NCBI RefSeq assembly: GCF_005233515.1
Contig: NZ_QFZZ01000005.1
Span: forward strand, 1-64,000
Source of the DNA: Pseudomonas sp. CFBP13508
GTDB taxonomy: Bacteria; Pseudomonadota; Gammaproteobacteria; Pseudomonadales; Pseudomonadaceae
Direction: 5' to 3'
Length of the DNA stretch: 64,000 nucleotides
Shown: positions 52,680-63,190 of the stretch, in pieces
Layout of the letters: the number at the start of each line of letters is the position of its first letter
Position numbering within the stretch: position 1 is the first letter of the stretch
The notes under the pieces: generated by a model
Databases searched by the model: none
Told to the model about the DNA's origin: nothing
What the model saw: the letters and a program-made list of their open reading frames with translations, nothing else
Made by a program: the position numbers and the translations under genes

Positions 52680-53669
52680 ATGTCGATCGAAGTGCGTAAC
52701 GTCAGCAAGAATTTCAACGCGTTCAAGGCGCTGGACAACATCAGCCTGGATATCCACAGCGGTGAGCTGGTCGCGCTGCTTGGTCCGTCGGGCTGCGGCA
52801 AAACCACCTTGCTGCGCATTATTGCCGGTCTGGAAACCCCGGATCAGGGCAACATCGCTTTTCACGGCGAGGACGTTTCCGGCCACGATGTGCGTGATCG
52901 CAACGTCGGTTTCGTGTTCCAGCATTACGCCTTGTTCCGCCACATGACGGTGTTTGACAACGTCGCGTTCGGCCTGCGCATGAAACCGAAAAACCAGCGC
53001 CCGAGCGAAAGCCAGATCGCCACCAAGGTTCACGAACTGCTGAACATGGTGCAACTGGACTGGCTGTCGGATCGCTACCCGGAGCAGTTGTCCGGTGGCC
53101 AGCGTCAGCGTATCGCCTTGGCCCGTGCCTTGGCGGTGGAGCCGAAAGTGCTGCTGCTCGACGAGCCTTTCGGCGCGCTCGACGCCAAGGTGCGCAAGGA
53201 ACTGCGGCGCTGGCTGGCGCGGCTGCACGAAGACATCAACCTGACTTCAGTGTTTGTGACCCACGACCAGGAAGAAGCGATGGAAGTCGCCGACCGCATC
53301 GTGGTGATGAACAAGGGTGTGATCGAGCAGATCGGCTCACCGGGCGACGTCTACGAAAACCCGGCCAGCGACTTCGTTTATCACTTTCTCGGCGACTCGA
53401 ACCGCTTGCTGCTGAGCGACGACAATCACGTGCTGTTCCGCCCGCACGAAGTGTCATTATCCAGGCATGAGCTGGAAGATCACCATGCCGCTGAAGTGCG
53501 CGATATCCGCCCGCTGGGCGCGACTACGCGGGTGACCTTGAAAGTGGAGGGGCAGACCGATCTGATCGAAGCGGAAGTGGTCAAGGATCACGACAGCCTG
53601 ATCGGGTTGGCCAAGGGTGAGACCTTGTTCTTCAAGCCGAAGGTCTGGCAGAAAGTCGCCAATATTTAA
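52680..53669 (+). CDS. cysA: Sulfate/thiosulfate import ATP-binding protein CysA
   Basis: ATPase of the sulfate importer, 329 residues. Walker [11 protein letters not shown]-loop [20 protein letters not shown], signature [16 protein letters not shown], Walker [15 protein letters not shown] and switch [14 protein letters not shown] are intact. A C-terminal TOBE-like regulatory part spans about 235-329. It is the last gene of the operon and is followed by a REP pair. Confidence 0.94.
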   Translation: MSIEVRNVSKNFNAFKALDNISLDIHSGELVALLGPSGCGKTTLLRIIAGLETPDQGNIAFHGEDVSGHDVRDRNVGFVFQHYALFRHMTVFDNVAFGLRMKPKNQRPSESQIATKVHELLNMVQLDWLSDRYPEQLSGGQRQRIALARALAVEPKVLLLDEPFGALDAKVRKELRRWLARLHEDINLTSVFVTHDQEEAMEVADRIVVMNKGVIEQIGSPGDVYENPASDFVYHFLGDSNRLLLSDDNHVLFRPHEVSLSRHELEDHHAAEVRDIRPLGATTRVTLKVEGQTDLIEAEVVKDHDSLIGLAKGETLFFKPKVWQKVANI

Positions 53670-53679
53670 AGGCAAAAGC

Positions 53680-53745
53680 TTCGCGAGCAGGCTCGCTCCC
53701 ACAGGGAAAACTCATTCCAAATGTGGGAGCAAGCCTGCTCGCGAA
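53680..53745. repeat. REP inverted pair after cysA
   Basis: Arms 53680-53703 and 53722-53745 of the GTGGGAGCGAGCCTGCTCGC family at the convergent ends of cysA and the DUF962 gene. Confidence 0.88.
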
Positions 53746-53751
53746 TACGAT

Positions 53752-54276
53752 TTAGACAGCAGCGCGATTCGGATTGACCCGCACCACCCCCGCCCGCAAC
53801 TCGATCTCTTGTTTCAATTCCTGCCGCAGCCCGAGCAAAAACGCCAGCTCGGCCACGACAAACAACGGCCCGACAATCAGCCCGCTGATGTCATCGACAA
53901 ACGCCGGTTTGCGCCCTTCATAGTGATGCCCGACAAACTGGATCACCCAGCCGATCACGAACATCGCCAGGCCGCTGCTCAGCCAGACCATGGTGCTCTG
54001 CTGCGCCAGTGCATGCCCGGCCCAGACTGACAGGCCCATCAGTACGGTCATCAATACGCCGAGTTTCAATTCCAGGCGCAGGTAAAACCACGCCGAGGCC
54101 AGCGCTAAAAAAACCGCCGGAGATATCCACAACCCGCCCAGCGCCCACTGCGGCCGAGACAGCAGGACAGCCACCGCCACCACGATCAGCGGAATGCCGA
54201 TAAAGTGGCTGGCGATGTTGCGCGGGTCGCGGTGATAGGCGGCGTATTGACTGAGATGGTCGACGAGGCTTTTCAT
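53752..54276 (-). CDS. DUF962 / Mpo1-like membrane protein
   Basis: Membrane protein of 174 residues with about four hydrophobic segments. MKSLVDHLSQYAAYHRDPRN and NIASHFIGIPLIVVAVAVLL, and IQFVGHHYEGRKPAF, are the conserved histidine-bearing motifs of the Mpo1/YGL010w family, in which yeast Mpo1 is an Fe(II)-dependent dioxygenase acting on 2-hydroxy fatty acids. ATG 54276 has GGAGG upstream, and the longer open frame above it is unsupported. Enzyme activity in bacteria is inferred from the conserved histidines only. Confidence 0.83.
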   Translation of the reverse strand: MKSLVDHLSQYAAYHRDPRNIASHFIGIPLIVVAVAVLLSRPQWALGGLWISPAVFLALASAWFYLRLELKLGVLMTVLMGLSVWAGHALAQQSTMVWLSSGLAMFVIGWVIQFVGHHYEGRKPAFVDDISGLIVGPLFVVAELAFLLGLRQELKQEIELRAGVVRVNPNRAAV

Positions 54277-54360
54277 TGTTGTTCCTCCAGTGGGGTTGAA
54301 GGCATCATCCCTCGGGATCCGCGCTCGCTCTGTCGGGCAGGCGACACTCCAGGAGTGGTT

Positions 54361-55038
54361 ATGCAAATTCGTGCACGGTTGCTCAGTGGCCAGTGGTTCA
54401 GTCATCTGCCTGCATCTTTTCAGGATAGCCTGCTGGCGTTGGCCCGAGAGCGGCGGCTGACGGCGGGACAACGGCTGTTCCAGCGTGGCGATGCGCCGTG
54501 CGGTCTGTACGCGGTGCTCGATGGCGCCGTACGCATCGGGGCGGTCAGCGAGCAGGGCAAGGAGGCGTTGCTGAGTCTGGTGGAGGCGCCGCACTGGTTC
54601 GGCGAAATCTGCCTGTTCGATGGCCAGCCACGTACGCACGATGCCTATGCGGTCGGGCCGTGTACCTTGCTGAATATTCCCCAGGCGGCGTTGCTCAAAC
54701 TGCTCGACGAACAGCCGCAGTACTGGCGGGATCTGGCGCTGTTGATGAGCCACAAGTTGCGCCTGGCGTTCATCAATCTTGAACAACTGAGCCTGCTGCC
54801 GGCCCCGGCGCGCTTGGCTCATCGCTTGTTAATGATCGCCGAAGGCTACGGCGAACTCGACGCACCGCGTCGGGTGCTGCAACTGCCGCAGGAGCAATTG
54901 GCCGCAATGCTGTCACTGTCGCGGCAGACCACCAATCAGATCCTCAAGGATCTGCAGGGGCAGGGGATTATCGGGTTGGCTTACGGCGAAATCGAAATCC
55001 TCGATGCCGCAAGACTGCGTGCCCTGGCCACGATCTAA
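54361..55038 (+). CDS. Crp/Fnr-family transcriptional regulator
   Basis: Protein of 225 residues. A cyclic-nucleotide-binding-like domain (about 10-125: LFQRGDAPCGLYAVLDGAVR, ALLSLVEAPHWFGEICLFDG) is followed by a long helix and a winged HTH (LPQEQLAAMLSLSRQTTNQI, LKDLQGQGIIGL). The N-terminal cysteine cluster of Fnr is absent, so it does not bind an iron-sulfur cluster in that way. AGGAG precedes ATG 54361. It is divergent from the DUF962 gene across 84 bases. Targets and ligand are unknown. Confidence 0.88.
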   Translation: MQIRARLLSGQWFSHLPASFQDSLLALARERRLTAGQRLFQRGDAPCGLYAVLDGAVRIGAVSEQGKEALLSLVEAPHWFGEICLFDGQPRTHDAYAVGPCTLLNIPQAALLKLLDEQPQYWRDLALLMSHKLRLAFINLEQLSLLPAPARLAHRLLMIAEGYGELDAPRRVLQLPQEQLAAMLSLSRQTTNQILKDLQGQGIIGLAYGEIEILDAARLRALATI

Positions 55039-55072
55039 AAACTCACGCCGATCCAATGTCGGAACTGGCACC

Positions 55073-55165
55073 TGTGGCGAGGGGATTTATCCCCGCTGGG
55101 GCGCGCAGCGGCCCTGAAAAATGGGACCGCTGCGCAGTCCAACGGGGATAAATCCCCTCACCACA
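55073..55165. repeat. Long inverted repeat of the GTGGCGAGGGGATTTATCCCC family
   Basis: TGTGGCGAGGGGATTTATCC at 55073 pairs with GGGGATAAATCCCCTCACCA near 55143, around an inner repeat of CGCAGCGG / CCGCTGCG. It lies at the convergent ends of the Crp/Fnr and HiuH-like genes. Confidence 0.85.
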
Positions 55166-55198
55166 AAGGCTCACTCCTACGAAGGATCTGCGTTTGGA

Positions 55199-55609
55199 TT
55201 ACGAGCCGCGATAGGTCGAGAAACCGTACGGGCTCAGCAGCAGCGGGATGTGGTAGTGCTGATCAGTCTGCTTGACCTGGAAGATCACCGGAATTTCCGG
55301 GAAGAACGTCTCGTGCTTGATCTTCTGGTAGTACTCGCCGGTCTTGAACACCACGCGGTATTCACCGGCTTCGAATGGCTGTTTGGCCGGGAACAGTTCG
55401 GCGATCCGCCCTTGTTCGTTGGTGGTGCCTTGGGCCAGTGGCTGCCAGTTTTCGCCGACGTGTTTTTCCAGGGTGACGTTGATGCCCGGTGACGGCAGGC
55501 CGTTTTCCAGGTTGAGCACGTGCACGCTCAACGGATTGCCGGCGGCCAGCGCCAGGCTGGAAACAGCGCTCAGGCCGAGCGCGGCGAGAGTCATGCGCAG
55601 GGTGGTCAT
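55199..55609 (-). CDS. hiuH: Periplasmic 5-hydroxyisourate hydrolase (transthyretin-like)
   Basis: Hydrolyses 5-hydroxyisourate, an unstable product of urate oxidation; 136 residues. A signal peptide (1-22, SSLALAAG) means it is exported, unlike most purine-pathway HIU hydrolases. Active-site parts are present: the histidine in PLSVHVLNLENGLPS, HYHIPLLLSPYGF and the C-terminal YRGS. The same exported form, next to a two-component system, occurs in E. coli (yedX/hiuH beside yedWV/hprRS). ATG 55609 has GGAGATCC upstream. It is cotranscribed with the GlcG-like gene, 11 bases apart. Confidence 0.9.
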   Translation of the reverse strand: MTTLRMTLAALGLSAVSSLALAAGNPLSVHVLNLENGLPSPGINVTLEKHVGENWQPLAQGTTNEQGRIAELFPAKQPFEAGEYRVVFKTGEYYQKIKHETFFPEIPVIFQVKQTDQHYHIPLLLSPYGFSTYRGS

Positions 55610-55620
55610 GGTGGATCTCC

Positions 55621-56106
55621 TTATTGGGAACGGGTGATGGTCAGGCCGGCCTTGTCGGCGGCGGCGCGGGCGCAGTTTTCGTCTTGCTCACCGCCGCCGG
55701 AACCGGCCACGCCCATGGCGCCGACCAGTTCGCTGCCGGCGAACAGCGGAATGCCGCCGCCGAGCAAGAGCAATTCATCGAGGGTGTTGAGGTTGGCGGT
55801 TTCCGGATTGCTGCGGGCGCGCTCGGCGAACAGCCGCGTCGGCGTCTTGGTCGACAGCGCGGTGTAGGCCTTGCGCTGGCTGGCGGCGGTGTTGTGCGGG
55901 CCAACGCCGTCACCACGCAGAGTCACCAGCAGGCTGCCGCCACGGTCGAGTACCGACACCGTGCCGGGGCAACTGCTCATCGCCTTGTCCGCCAGCCAGC
56001 GTGCGGTTTTCAGGTCGAGATCGGCGTGGCGCGGCAGTTCTGGTGTGGCGCTCGCGGCGCCGCTGAGGCCGAGGATCAGGCTGGCGACAAGGTATTTGAC
56101 GGTCAT
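55621..56106 (-). CDS. GlcG/HbpS-like (DUF336) periplasmic protein
   Basis: Protein of 161 residues with a signal peptide (1-20, LSGAASATPEL) and a GlcG/HbpS fold: LKTARWLADKAMSSC, VSVLDRGGSLLVTLRGDG, SQRKAYTAL and LLLLGGGIPLFAGSELVGA followed by GVAGSGGGEQDENCA. HbpS proteins bind haem and serve redox sensing beside a two-component system in Streptomyces, which matches this setting, but haem binding is not shown by sequence alone. It is the first gene of a two-gene operon with hiuH, divergent from the regulator gene, with the palindrome at 56173 in the gap. Confidence 0.85.
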   Translation of the reverse strand: MTVKYLVASLILGLSGAASATPELPRHADLDLKTARWLADKAMSSCPGTVSVLDRGGSLLVTLRGDGVGPHNTAASQRKAYTALSTKTPTRLFAERARSNPETANLNTLDELLLLGGGIPLFAGSELVGAMGVAGSGGGEQDENCARAAADKAGLTITRSQ

Positions 56107-56172
56107 GTGCAGGCTCCGGTTGGGAAGGTCAGCACCTTAACCGGCGCACTTCGTCAGAACCCCGTCAGGCGG

Positions 56173-56188
56173 ATTACAAGTTTGTAAT
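56173..56188. promoter_or_regulatory. HprR/CusR/CopR-type operator between glcG-like gene and response regulator
   Basis: ATTACAA-GT-TTGTAAT is a perfect inverted repeat with 7-base arms. OmpR-family metal and peroxide regulators of the CusR/HprR/CopR group bind palindromes of this form. It lies 67 bases before the GlcG-like start and 55 before the regulator start, so it could control both divergent operons. Confidence 0.75.
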
Positions 56189-56242
56189 GGGCAACGGCGG
56201 CGAACACGCCTAGCCTGTGTACCTGATCAATCGAGGTGTGCC

Positions 56243-56923
56243 ATGCGTTTGCTGGTCGTAGAAGATGAAGCCAAAACCGCGAATTTCCTCGCCAAGGGAC
56301 TGGGCGAGTCGGGTTTCGCCGTGGATGTGGCGCTCAATGGCCTCGACGGCCGCTATTTTATCGAGCAGCAGGAATACGACCTGATCATCCTCGACGTGAT
56401 GCTGCCCGGCCTCAACGGCTGGCAATTGCTGCAACTGATCCGCCAGCGCGGCGCCACACCGGTGCTGTTTCTCACCGCCAAGGACGCCATCGAAGACCGC
56501 GTCCGTGGTCTTGAGCTGGGCGCCGATGACTACCTGCTCAAACCCTTCGCCTTCGCCGAACTGCTCGCGCGCGTGCGCACGCTGCTGCGGCGCGGGCCGA
56601 TGCGCGAAGCCGAGTCGTACAGCATCGCCGACCTGGAAATCGACGTGCTGCGCCGCCGGGTCAGTCGCGGCGGCCAGCGTATTGCCCTGACCAACAAGGA
56701 ATTCGCCTTGTTGCAACTGCTCGCCAGTCGCCAGGGCGAAGTGCTTTCGCGCACGCTGATCGCTTCGCAGGTGTGGAACCTGAATTTCGACAGCGACACC
56801 AACATGGTCGAAGTCGCTGTGCGGCGTCTGCGTGCCAAGGTCGATGACCCGTACATGCCGAAACTTATCCACACCGTGCGTGGCGTCGGTTATCAACTGG
56901 AAGCGCCGGACGATGTGGAGTAA
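56243..56923 (+). CDS. OmpR-family response regulator, HprR/CusR/CopR-like
   Basis: DNA-binding regulator of 226 residues. The receiver domain has E7-D8, phospho-acceptor D51 in [10 protein letters not shown] and the lysine in [11 protein letters not shown] winged helix follows (about 125-225: [45 protein letters not shown]). This subgroup controls copper or peroxide responses. It is divergent from glcG-like and hiuH genes with the palindrome between, as HprR is from hiuH in E. coli. It overlaps the sensor gene by 11 bases. Confidence 0.9.
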   Translation: MRLLVVEDEAKTANFLAKGLGESGFAVDVALNGLDGRYFIEQQEYDLIILDVMLPGLNGWQLLQLIRQRGATPVLFLTAKDAIEDRVRGLELGADDYLLKPFAFAELLARVRTLLRRGPMREAESYSIADLEIDVLRRRVSRGGQRIALTNKEFALLQLLASRQGEVLSRTLIASQVWNLNFDSDTNMVEVAVRRLRAKVDDPYMPKLIHTVRGVGYQLEAPDDVE

Positions 56924-58298
56924 GTCGATCGCCTGGCGATTGGCGCTGGCCTTCGCCATGGTCTGCGCGCTGGTGCTGAGCGCAATCGGCGTGTTTCTCT
57001 ACCGCTCGCTGGCCTCGGAATTGGCCTTTCGTGACGACATGGCCCTGCTCGGTCGCCTCGAGCAAGTACGCGCCTTGCTCGCCGACAGCGACAGCCTCGA
57101 CGCCTTGCAGGCGCGGCCACGGTTGTATCAGAACATGCTCGGTAATCTCGACAGTCTGCTGCTGGTGCGCCGGGCCGACGGCTCCAGCGTGATCGCGATC
57201 AACCCGCGCCAGCGTGAATTGCCGGCGCTCAATGCATTAGCGCGAGAGCAAATGCCGCAGCGCCGTGACGTGCTCACCTGGCAGGCCAGTGACGGCGCCG
57301 AGCTGGCCTTGCTGTCCGGCCAGGCCCAAGGCCCCAACGGTGAAACCCTGACGGTGATCGCTGGCAAAGTGCTCAGCGAGCGCGAGCAGATGCTCGGCAG
57401 TTATCGCCTGCGTCTGTATCTGTCCGTCGGCCTCGGCGCGGTGCTCGCGTTTGCTCTGGGCCTGTTATTGCTGCGGCGTGGCTTGCGGCCTTTGCATCAG
57501 TTGAGCGAAGCGGTGCGCAGCATCGATCTGCGCAGCCTCGATCGACGCCTGCCCACCGAGGGCACACCGACCGAACTGCGCGAGCCGGTGCACGCGCTCA
57601 ACACCATGCTGGCGCGGCTGGACGACAGCGTGCAGCGCCTGTCGCAATTCTCCGCCGACCTCGCCCACGAAATCCGCACGCCGCTGCACACCTTGCTCGC
57701 CAGCAACGGCCAGGCCCTGAACCATCCGCGCAGCACGGCCGAATATCAGGAAGTGTTGGCCTCGAACATGGAAGAGTTCGAACGGCTCAAGCGCATGGCC
57801 GAGAACCTGATGTTCCTCGCCCGCGCCGAACAGGCCGAACGTGCGCTCAATCTGCACACGCTGGACTTGCGCAACGTCGGCGACGAACTCTGCGATTACT
57901 TCGAAGCCCTGGCCGATGATCGCGATCTTCAACTGCAAAACCGCATGCACGGCGAACTGCTCGCCGACCAGCAACTGCTGCAACGCGCCCTCGGCAACCT
58001 GCTGGCCAACGCCGTACGCCACGCCGACCCCGGCACCCTGATCAGCCTGCAACGGTTCGATGAACCGGGTATGTGCTGGCTGCAAGTGCACAACCACGGC
58101 CCGGTCATCGCGCCTGAGCATCTGGGCAAACTGTTCGACCGTTTCTACCGCGTCGATCCTTCACGTGCGGAACCGGGAGATTCGGGTGGCCTGGGTTTGG
58201 CGATCGTGCAGTCGATCATGCAATTGCATGGCGGGCGGGTGCGGGTGAGTAGTGATGTGTCGGGAATGGTGTTTGAGTTGGGGTTTGTGGTGAATTGA
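56913..58298 (+). CDS. Sensor histidine kinase, HprS/CusS-like
   Basis: Membrane kinase of 461 residues. TM1 (about 9-30) and TM2 (about 165-187) enclose a periplasmic domain of some 135 residues. HAMP follows ([19 protein letters not shown]), then HisKA with H252 in [12 protein letters not shown] and an ATPase domain with [20 protein letters not shown] and [10 protein letters not shown]. It is of the heavy-metal sensor kinase group that includes CusS and HprS. ATG 56913 overlaps the regulator end. The signal could be copper, peroxide or hypochlorite; no metal-ligand cluster is obvious in the periplasmic part. Confidence 0.9.
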   Translation: MWSKSIAWRLALAFAMVCALVLSAIGVFLYRSLASELAFRDDMALLGRLEQVRALLADSDSLDALQARPRLYQNMLGNLDSLLLVRRADGSSVIAINPRQRELPALNALAREQMPQRRDVLTWQASDGAELALLSGQAQGPNGETLTVIAGKVLSEREQMLGSYRLRLYLSVGLGAVLAFALGLLLLRRGLRPLHQLSEAVRSIDLRSLDRRLPTEGTPTELREPVHALNTMLARLDDSVQRLSQFSADLAHEIRTPLHTLLASNGQALNHPRSTAEYQEVLASNMEEFERLKRMAENLMFLARAEQAERALNLHTLDLRNVGDELCDYFEALADDRDLQLQNRMHGELLADQQLLQRALGNLLANAVRHADPGTLISLQRFDEPGMCWLQVHNHGPVIAPEHLGKLFDRFYRVDPSRAEPGDSGGLGLAIVQSIMQLHGGRVRVSSDVSGMVFELGFVVN

Positions 58299-58306
58299 CA
58301 GGCCTC

Positions 58307-58371
58307 TTCGCGAGCAGGCTCGCTCCCACAAGGAAACGCATTCCAACTGTGGGAGCGAGCCTGCTCGCGAA
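58307..58371. repeat. REP inverted pair
   Basis: Arms 58307-58330 and 58348-58371 of the GTGGGAGCGAGCCTGCTCGC family at the convergent ends of the sensor kinase and AraC-family genes. Confidence 0.88.
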
Positions 58372-58401
58372 GGCGCTGGATCACACAGTGATGATTTCGG
58401 A

Positions 58402-59406
58402 TCAGCGCAACTGATCCCGAAACTGCCCCGGCGTCATCCCGGTCCAGCGCTTGAAGGCGCGGCTGAAGCTGCTGGTGTCAGCGAATCCCAGCAGATAGCT
58501 GACTTCACTCAACGAGCACTGCGGGTCACGCAGGTGCAGCAGCGCCAGATTTTCACGGCTTTCGTTGAGCAGGGTGTCGAAGCGGCAACCTTCATCCGCC
58601 AGATGCCGTTGCAGGCTGCGCAGGCTCAGGTGCAAGGCCTGGGCGATGCGTTCGGCGCTCGGTTCGCCTTCGGGCAGTTGTTCTTCAATGGCATCGCGCA
58701 CCTTGCGCTCCCAGGTCAGCGGTTTGAGCTGGGCGAGGGTGCGTTTGAGTACGGCTTCGTTGTGTTCGGCCAGTTCCGGGTTGGCGTCGTCGAGGTGGCT
58801 GTCGAAGTCGCTGAGGGCGAATTCCAGGCGGTCTTCGGCGGCGCAAAAGTGCACTGGTGCGCGGAAGACTTTGTGCCATTGCTGGGCATCGCTCGGTTCG
58901 GGGCGGCGCAAGTACACCGCCAGCGGTGCGTAGTCACGGCCAAGGCGATTGCGGCAGGTGCGCACGTAGATCGCCGCGAAGGCGTCGATGGCTTCGACGG
59001 CCGGCGCCGGGTTGCCGGGCGGGATTTTCAGGCGGAATTGATAGCGGTCTTCGCTGCGGCTCAGCTCCAGTTCCAGCGCATCGCTGACCACCGGGTGATA
59101 ACGCACGATGCGCTCGAACACCTCGCGCAAACTGCCGCTGGCCACCAGCGCGTAACCGAGCGCGTGGAAGGTGGTCGGGCTGACAAAACGCGACACGCGC
59201 AAGCCCAGCGCCGGGTCGCCGCTGGCTTCGACGGCGAGCGCCCACAGGCGCGTGGTGCCGGATAGCGGATAGCGCGCGTTGGGGTCGTCCATCAGCGCTG
59301 GGTCGAGCCCGGCCTGTTGGCACAAGGCAAGGCTGTCCAGCCCCAGCGCATCGAGTTGCTTGCGCAAGGCGCGGGTCCAGCTGGCAAGGGAGGTCGGTTC
59401 CTTCAT
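58402..59406 (-). CDS. AraC-family transcriptional regulator (Arabinose_bd-type N-terminus)
   Basis: Regulator of 334 residues. The N-terminal part (about 20-200: LDALGLDSLALCQQAGLDPA, VSRFVSPTTFHALGYALVAS) is of the OruR/ArgR-like group of AraC proteins with a large sensory domain. The two HTH motifs are at about 245-330 (IAQALHLSLRSLQRHLADEG, and LSEVSYLLGFADTSSFSRAF followed by KRWTGMTPGQFR). It is divergent from a fatty-acid desaturase across 100 bases, which makes that gene the likely target. Confidence 0.88.
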   Translation of the reverse strand: MKEPTSLASWTRALRKQLDALGLDSLALCQQAGLDPALMDDPNARYPLSGTTRLWALAVEASGDPALGLRVSRFVSPTTFHALGYALVASGSLREVFERIVRYHPVVSDALELELSRSEDRYQFRLKIPPGNPAPAVEAIDAFAAIYVRTCRNRLGRDYAPLAVYLRRPEPSDAQQWHKVFRAPVHFCAAEDRLEFALSDFDSHLDDANPELAEHNEAVLKRTLAQLKPLTWERKVRDAIEEQLPEGEPSAERIAQALHLSLRSLQRHLADEGCRFDTLLNESRENLALLHLRDPQCSLSEVSYLLGFADTSSFSRAFKRWTGMTPGQFRDQLR

Positions 59407-59506
59407 GCGAATTGGCGCGTCCGGTCAACAGGTTGGCGTTCTTGGCTAGCGCGGATCGAACCCCGGCAAGGCACGATGCATTCATCTTAGACCCGAGGAT
59501 GGAAGC

Positions 59507-60577
59507 ATGGACGGTACTTCTGCAAGCCCTGAACGACTGAATGCGGCGCAGCGCTCGGCACATATTCGCCAAGTGGTGTTGGCCAAAGGTGCGCAATTGC
59601 GTGAGCGCTACCCGATTCTTCAGCATCAGGATGCCCTCGGTGCGGGGATTCTGGCGTTCGCGCTGGCCGGGATGATCGGCTCGGCGGCGCTGTACATCAC
59701 TGGCCATATGGCCTGGTGGGCGTGCCTGCTGCTCAATGCTTTTTTCGCCTCGCTGACCCATGAGCTGGAACACGACCTGATCCACAGCATGTACTTCCGC
59801 AAACAACGCGTGCCGCACAACCTGATGATGGGCCTGGTCTGGCTGGCGCGGCCGAGCACGATCAATCCTTGGATCCGTCGTCATCTGCACCTCAACCATC
59901 ACAAGGTTTCCGGCACTGAAGCCGACATGGAAGAGCGCGCAATCACCAACGGCGAGCCGTGGGGATTTGCCCGTCTGCTGATGGTTGGCGATAACGTCAT
60001 GTCGGCGTTCATCCGCCTGCTCCGCGCCAGGACCTGGGCACACAAGTGGAGCATCGGCAAACGCGTGCTCAAGGTCTACGCACCGCTGGCGCTGCTGCAT
60101 TGGGGCGCGTGGTATGTGTTTCTCGGCTTTCACGCGGCCAATGGCATTGCGCATTTGCTCGGCTCGCCCATCGAGTGGTCGGCCACCACGCTTTCGGTGA
60201 TGCAGGTGATCGATATCGCCGCCGTAGTGATCATCGGGCCCAACGTACTGCGCACTTTTTGCCTGCACTTCATCAGCTCGAACATGCATTACTACGGCGA
60301 CGTCGAACCGGGCAATGTGCTGCAGCAATGTCAGGTGCTGAACCCTTGGTGGCTGTGGCCGTTGCAGGCGTTCTGCTTCAACTTCGGCAGCAGTCACGGG
60401 ATTCATCATTTTGTGGTCAAGGAGCCGTTTTACATTCGTCAGATGACCGTGCCGGTGGCGCACAAGGTGATGCGCGAGATGGGTGTGCGGTTCAATGATT
60501 TCGGCACGTTTGGCCGGGCGAACCGGTTTGTGCGCGGAGATGAGGAAGTGATGTCCGGGGAGGCGGTGGAGGCCTGA
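59507..60577 (+). CDS. Membrane fatty-acid desaturase family protein
   Basis: Protein of 356 residues with several hydrophobic segments (about 40-85 and 195-250) and di-iron histidine clusters: HELEHDLIHS, HLHLNHH, HYYGD and HGIHHF. These mark the fatty-acid desaturase / hydroxylase superfamily. It differs from the DesA-like protein at 45973 in box spacing, so it may act on another lipid or be a hydroxylase. GAGGATGGAAG precedes ATG 59507. The divergent AraC gene is the likely regulator. Confidence 0.86.
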   Translation: MDGTSASPERLNAAQRSAHIRQVVLAKGAQLRERYPILQHQDALGAGILAFALAGMIGSAALYITGHMAWWACLLLNAFFASLTHELEHDLIHSMYFRKQRVPHNLMMGLVWLARPSTINPWIRRHLHLNHHKVSGTEADMEERAITNGEPWGFARLLMVGDNVMSAFIRLLRARTWAHKWSIGKRVLKVYAPLALLHWGAWYVFLGFHAANGIAHLLGSPIEWSATTLSVMQVIDIAAVVIIGPNVLRTFCLHFISSNMHYYGDVEPGNVLQQCQVLNPWWLWPLQAFCFNFGSSHGIHHFVVKEPFYIRQMTVPVAHKVMREMGVRFNDFGTFGRANRFVRGDEEVMSGEAVEA

Positions 60578-60583
60578 CAGATG

Positions 60584-60736
60584 CCCCTAACCCTCTCCCA
60601 GGGGAGAGGGGACTGATCTAGCTGTTTATGCTGGATACATCGACCTGAAATTTCGAGCCGACCTCAGGTTGGAAAAGCATGAAGATCTGCTCCCTTTCCC
60701 CCTCTCCCTCAGGGAGAGGGCTGGGGCGAGGGGGGC
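60584..60736. repeat. Dispersed CCCTCTCCC-type repeats
   Basis: CCCCTAACCCTCTCCCAGGG with the facing GGGGAGAGGG at 60584-60613, and CCCCCTCTCCCTCAGGGAGA near 60698-60717, continuing GGGCTGGGGCGAGGGGG. This dispersed repeat type is common in Pseudomonas. It fills most of the 172-base gap between convergent genes. Confidence 0.7.
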
Positions 60737-60749
60737 TTTTGATCTTGGT

Positions 60750-63186
<2,437 letters not shown>

Positions 63187-63190
<4 letters not shown>

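Noticed and set aside
54205..54360. Extension of the Crp/Fnr gene or of the DUF962 gene into each other
   Set aside because: Both genes have good internal starts (ATG 54361 and ATG 54276) with ribosome-binding sites and normal family lengths.
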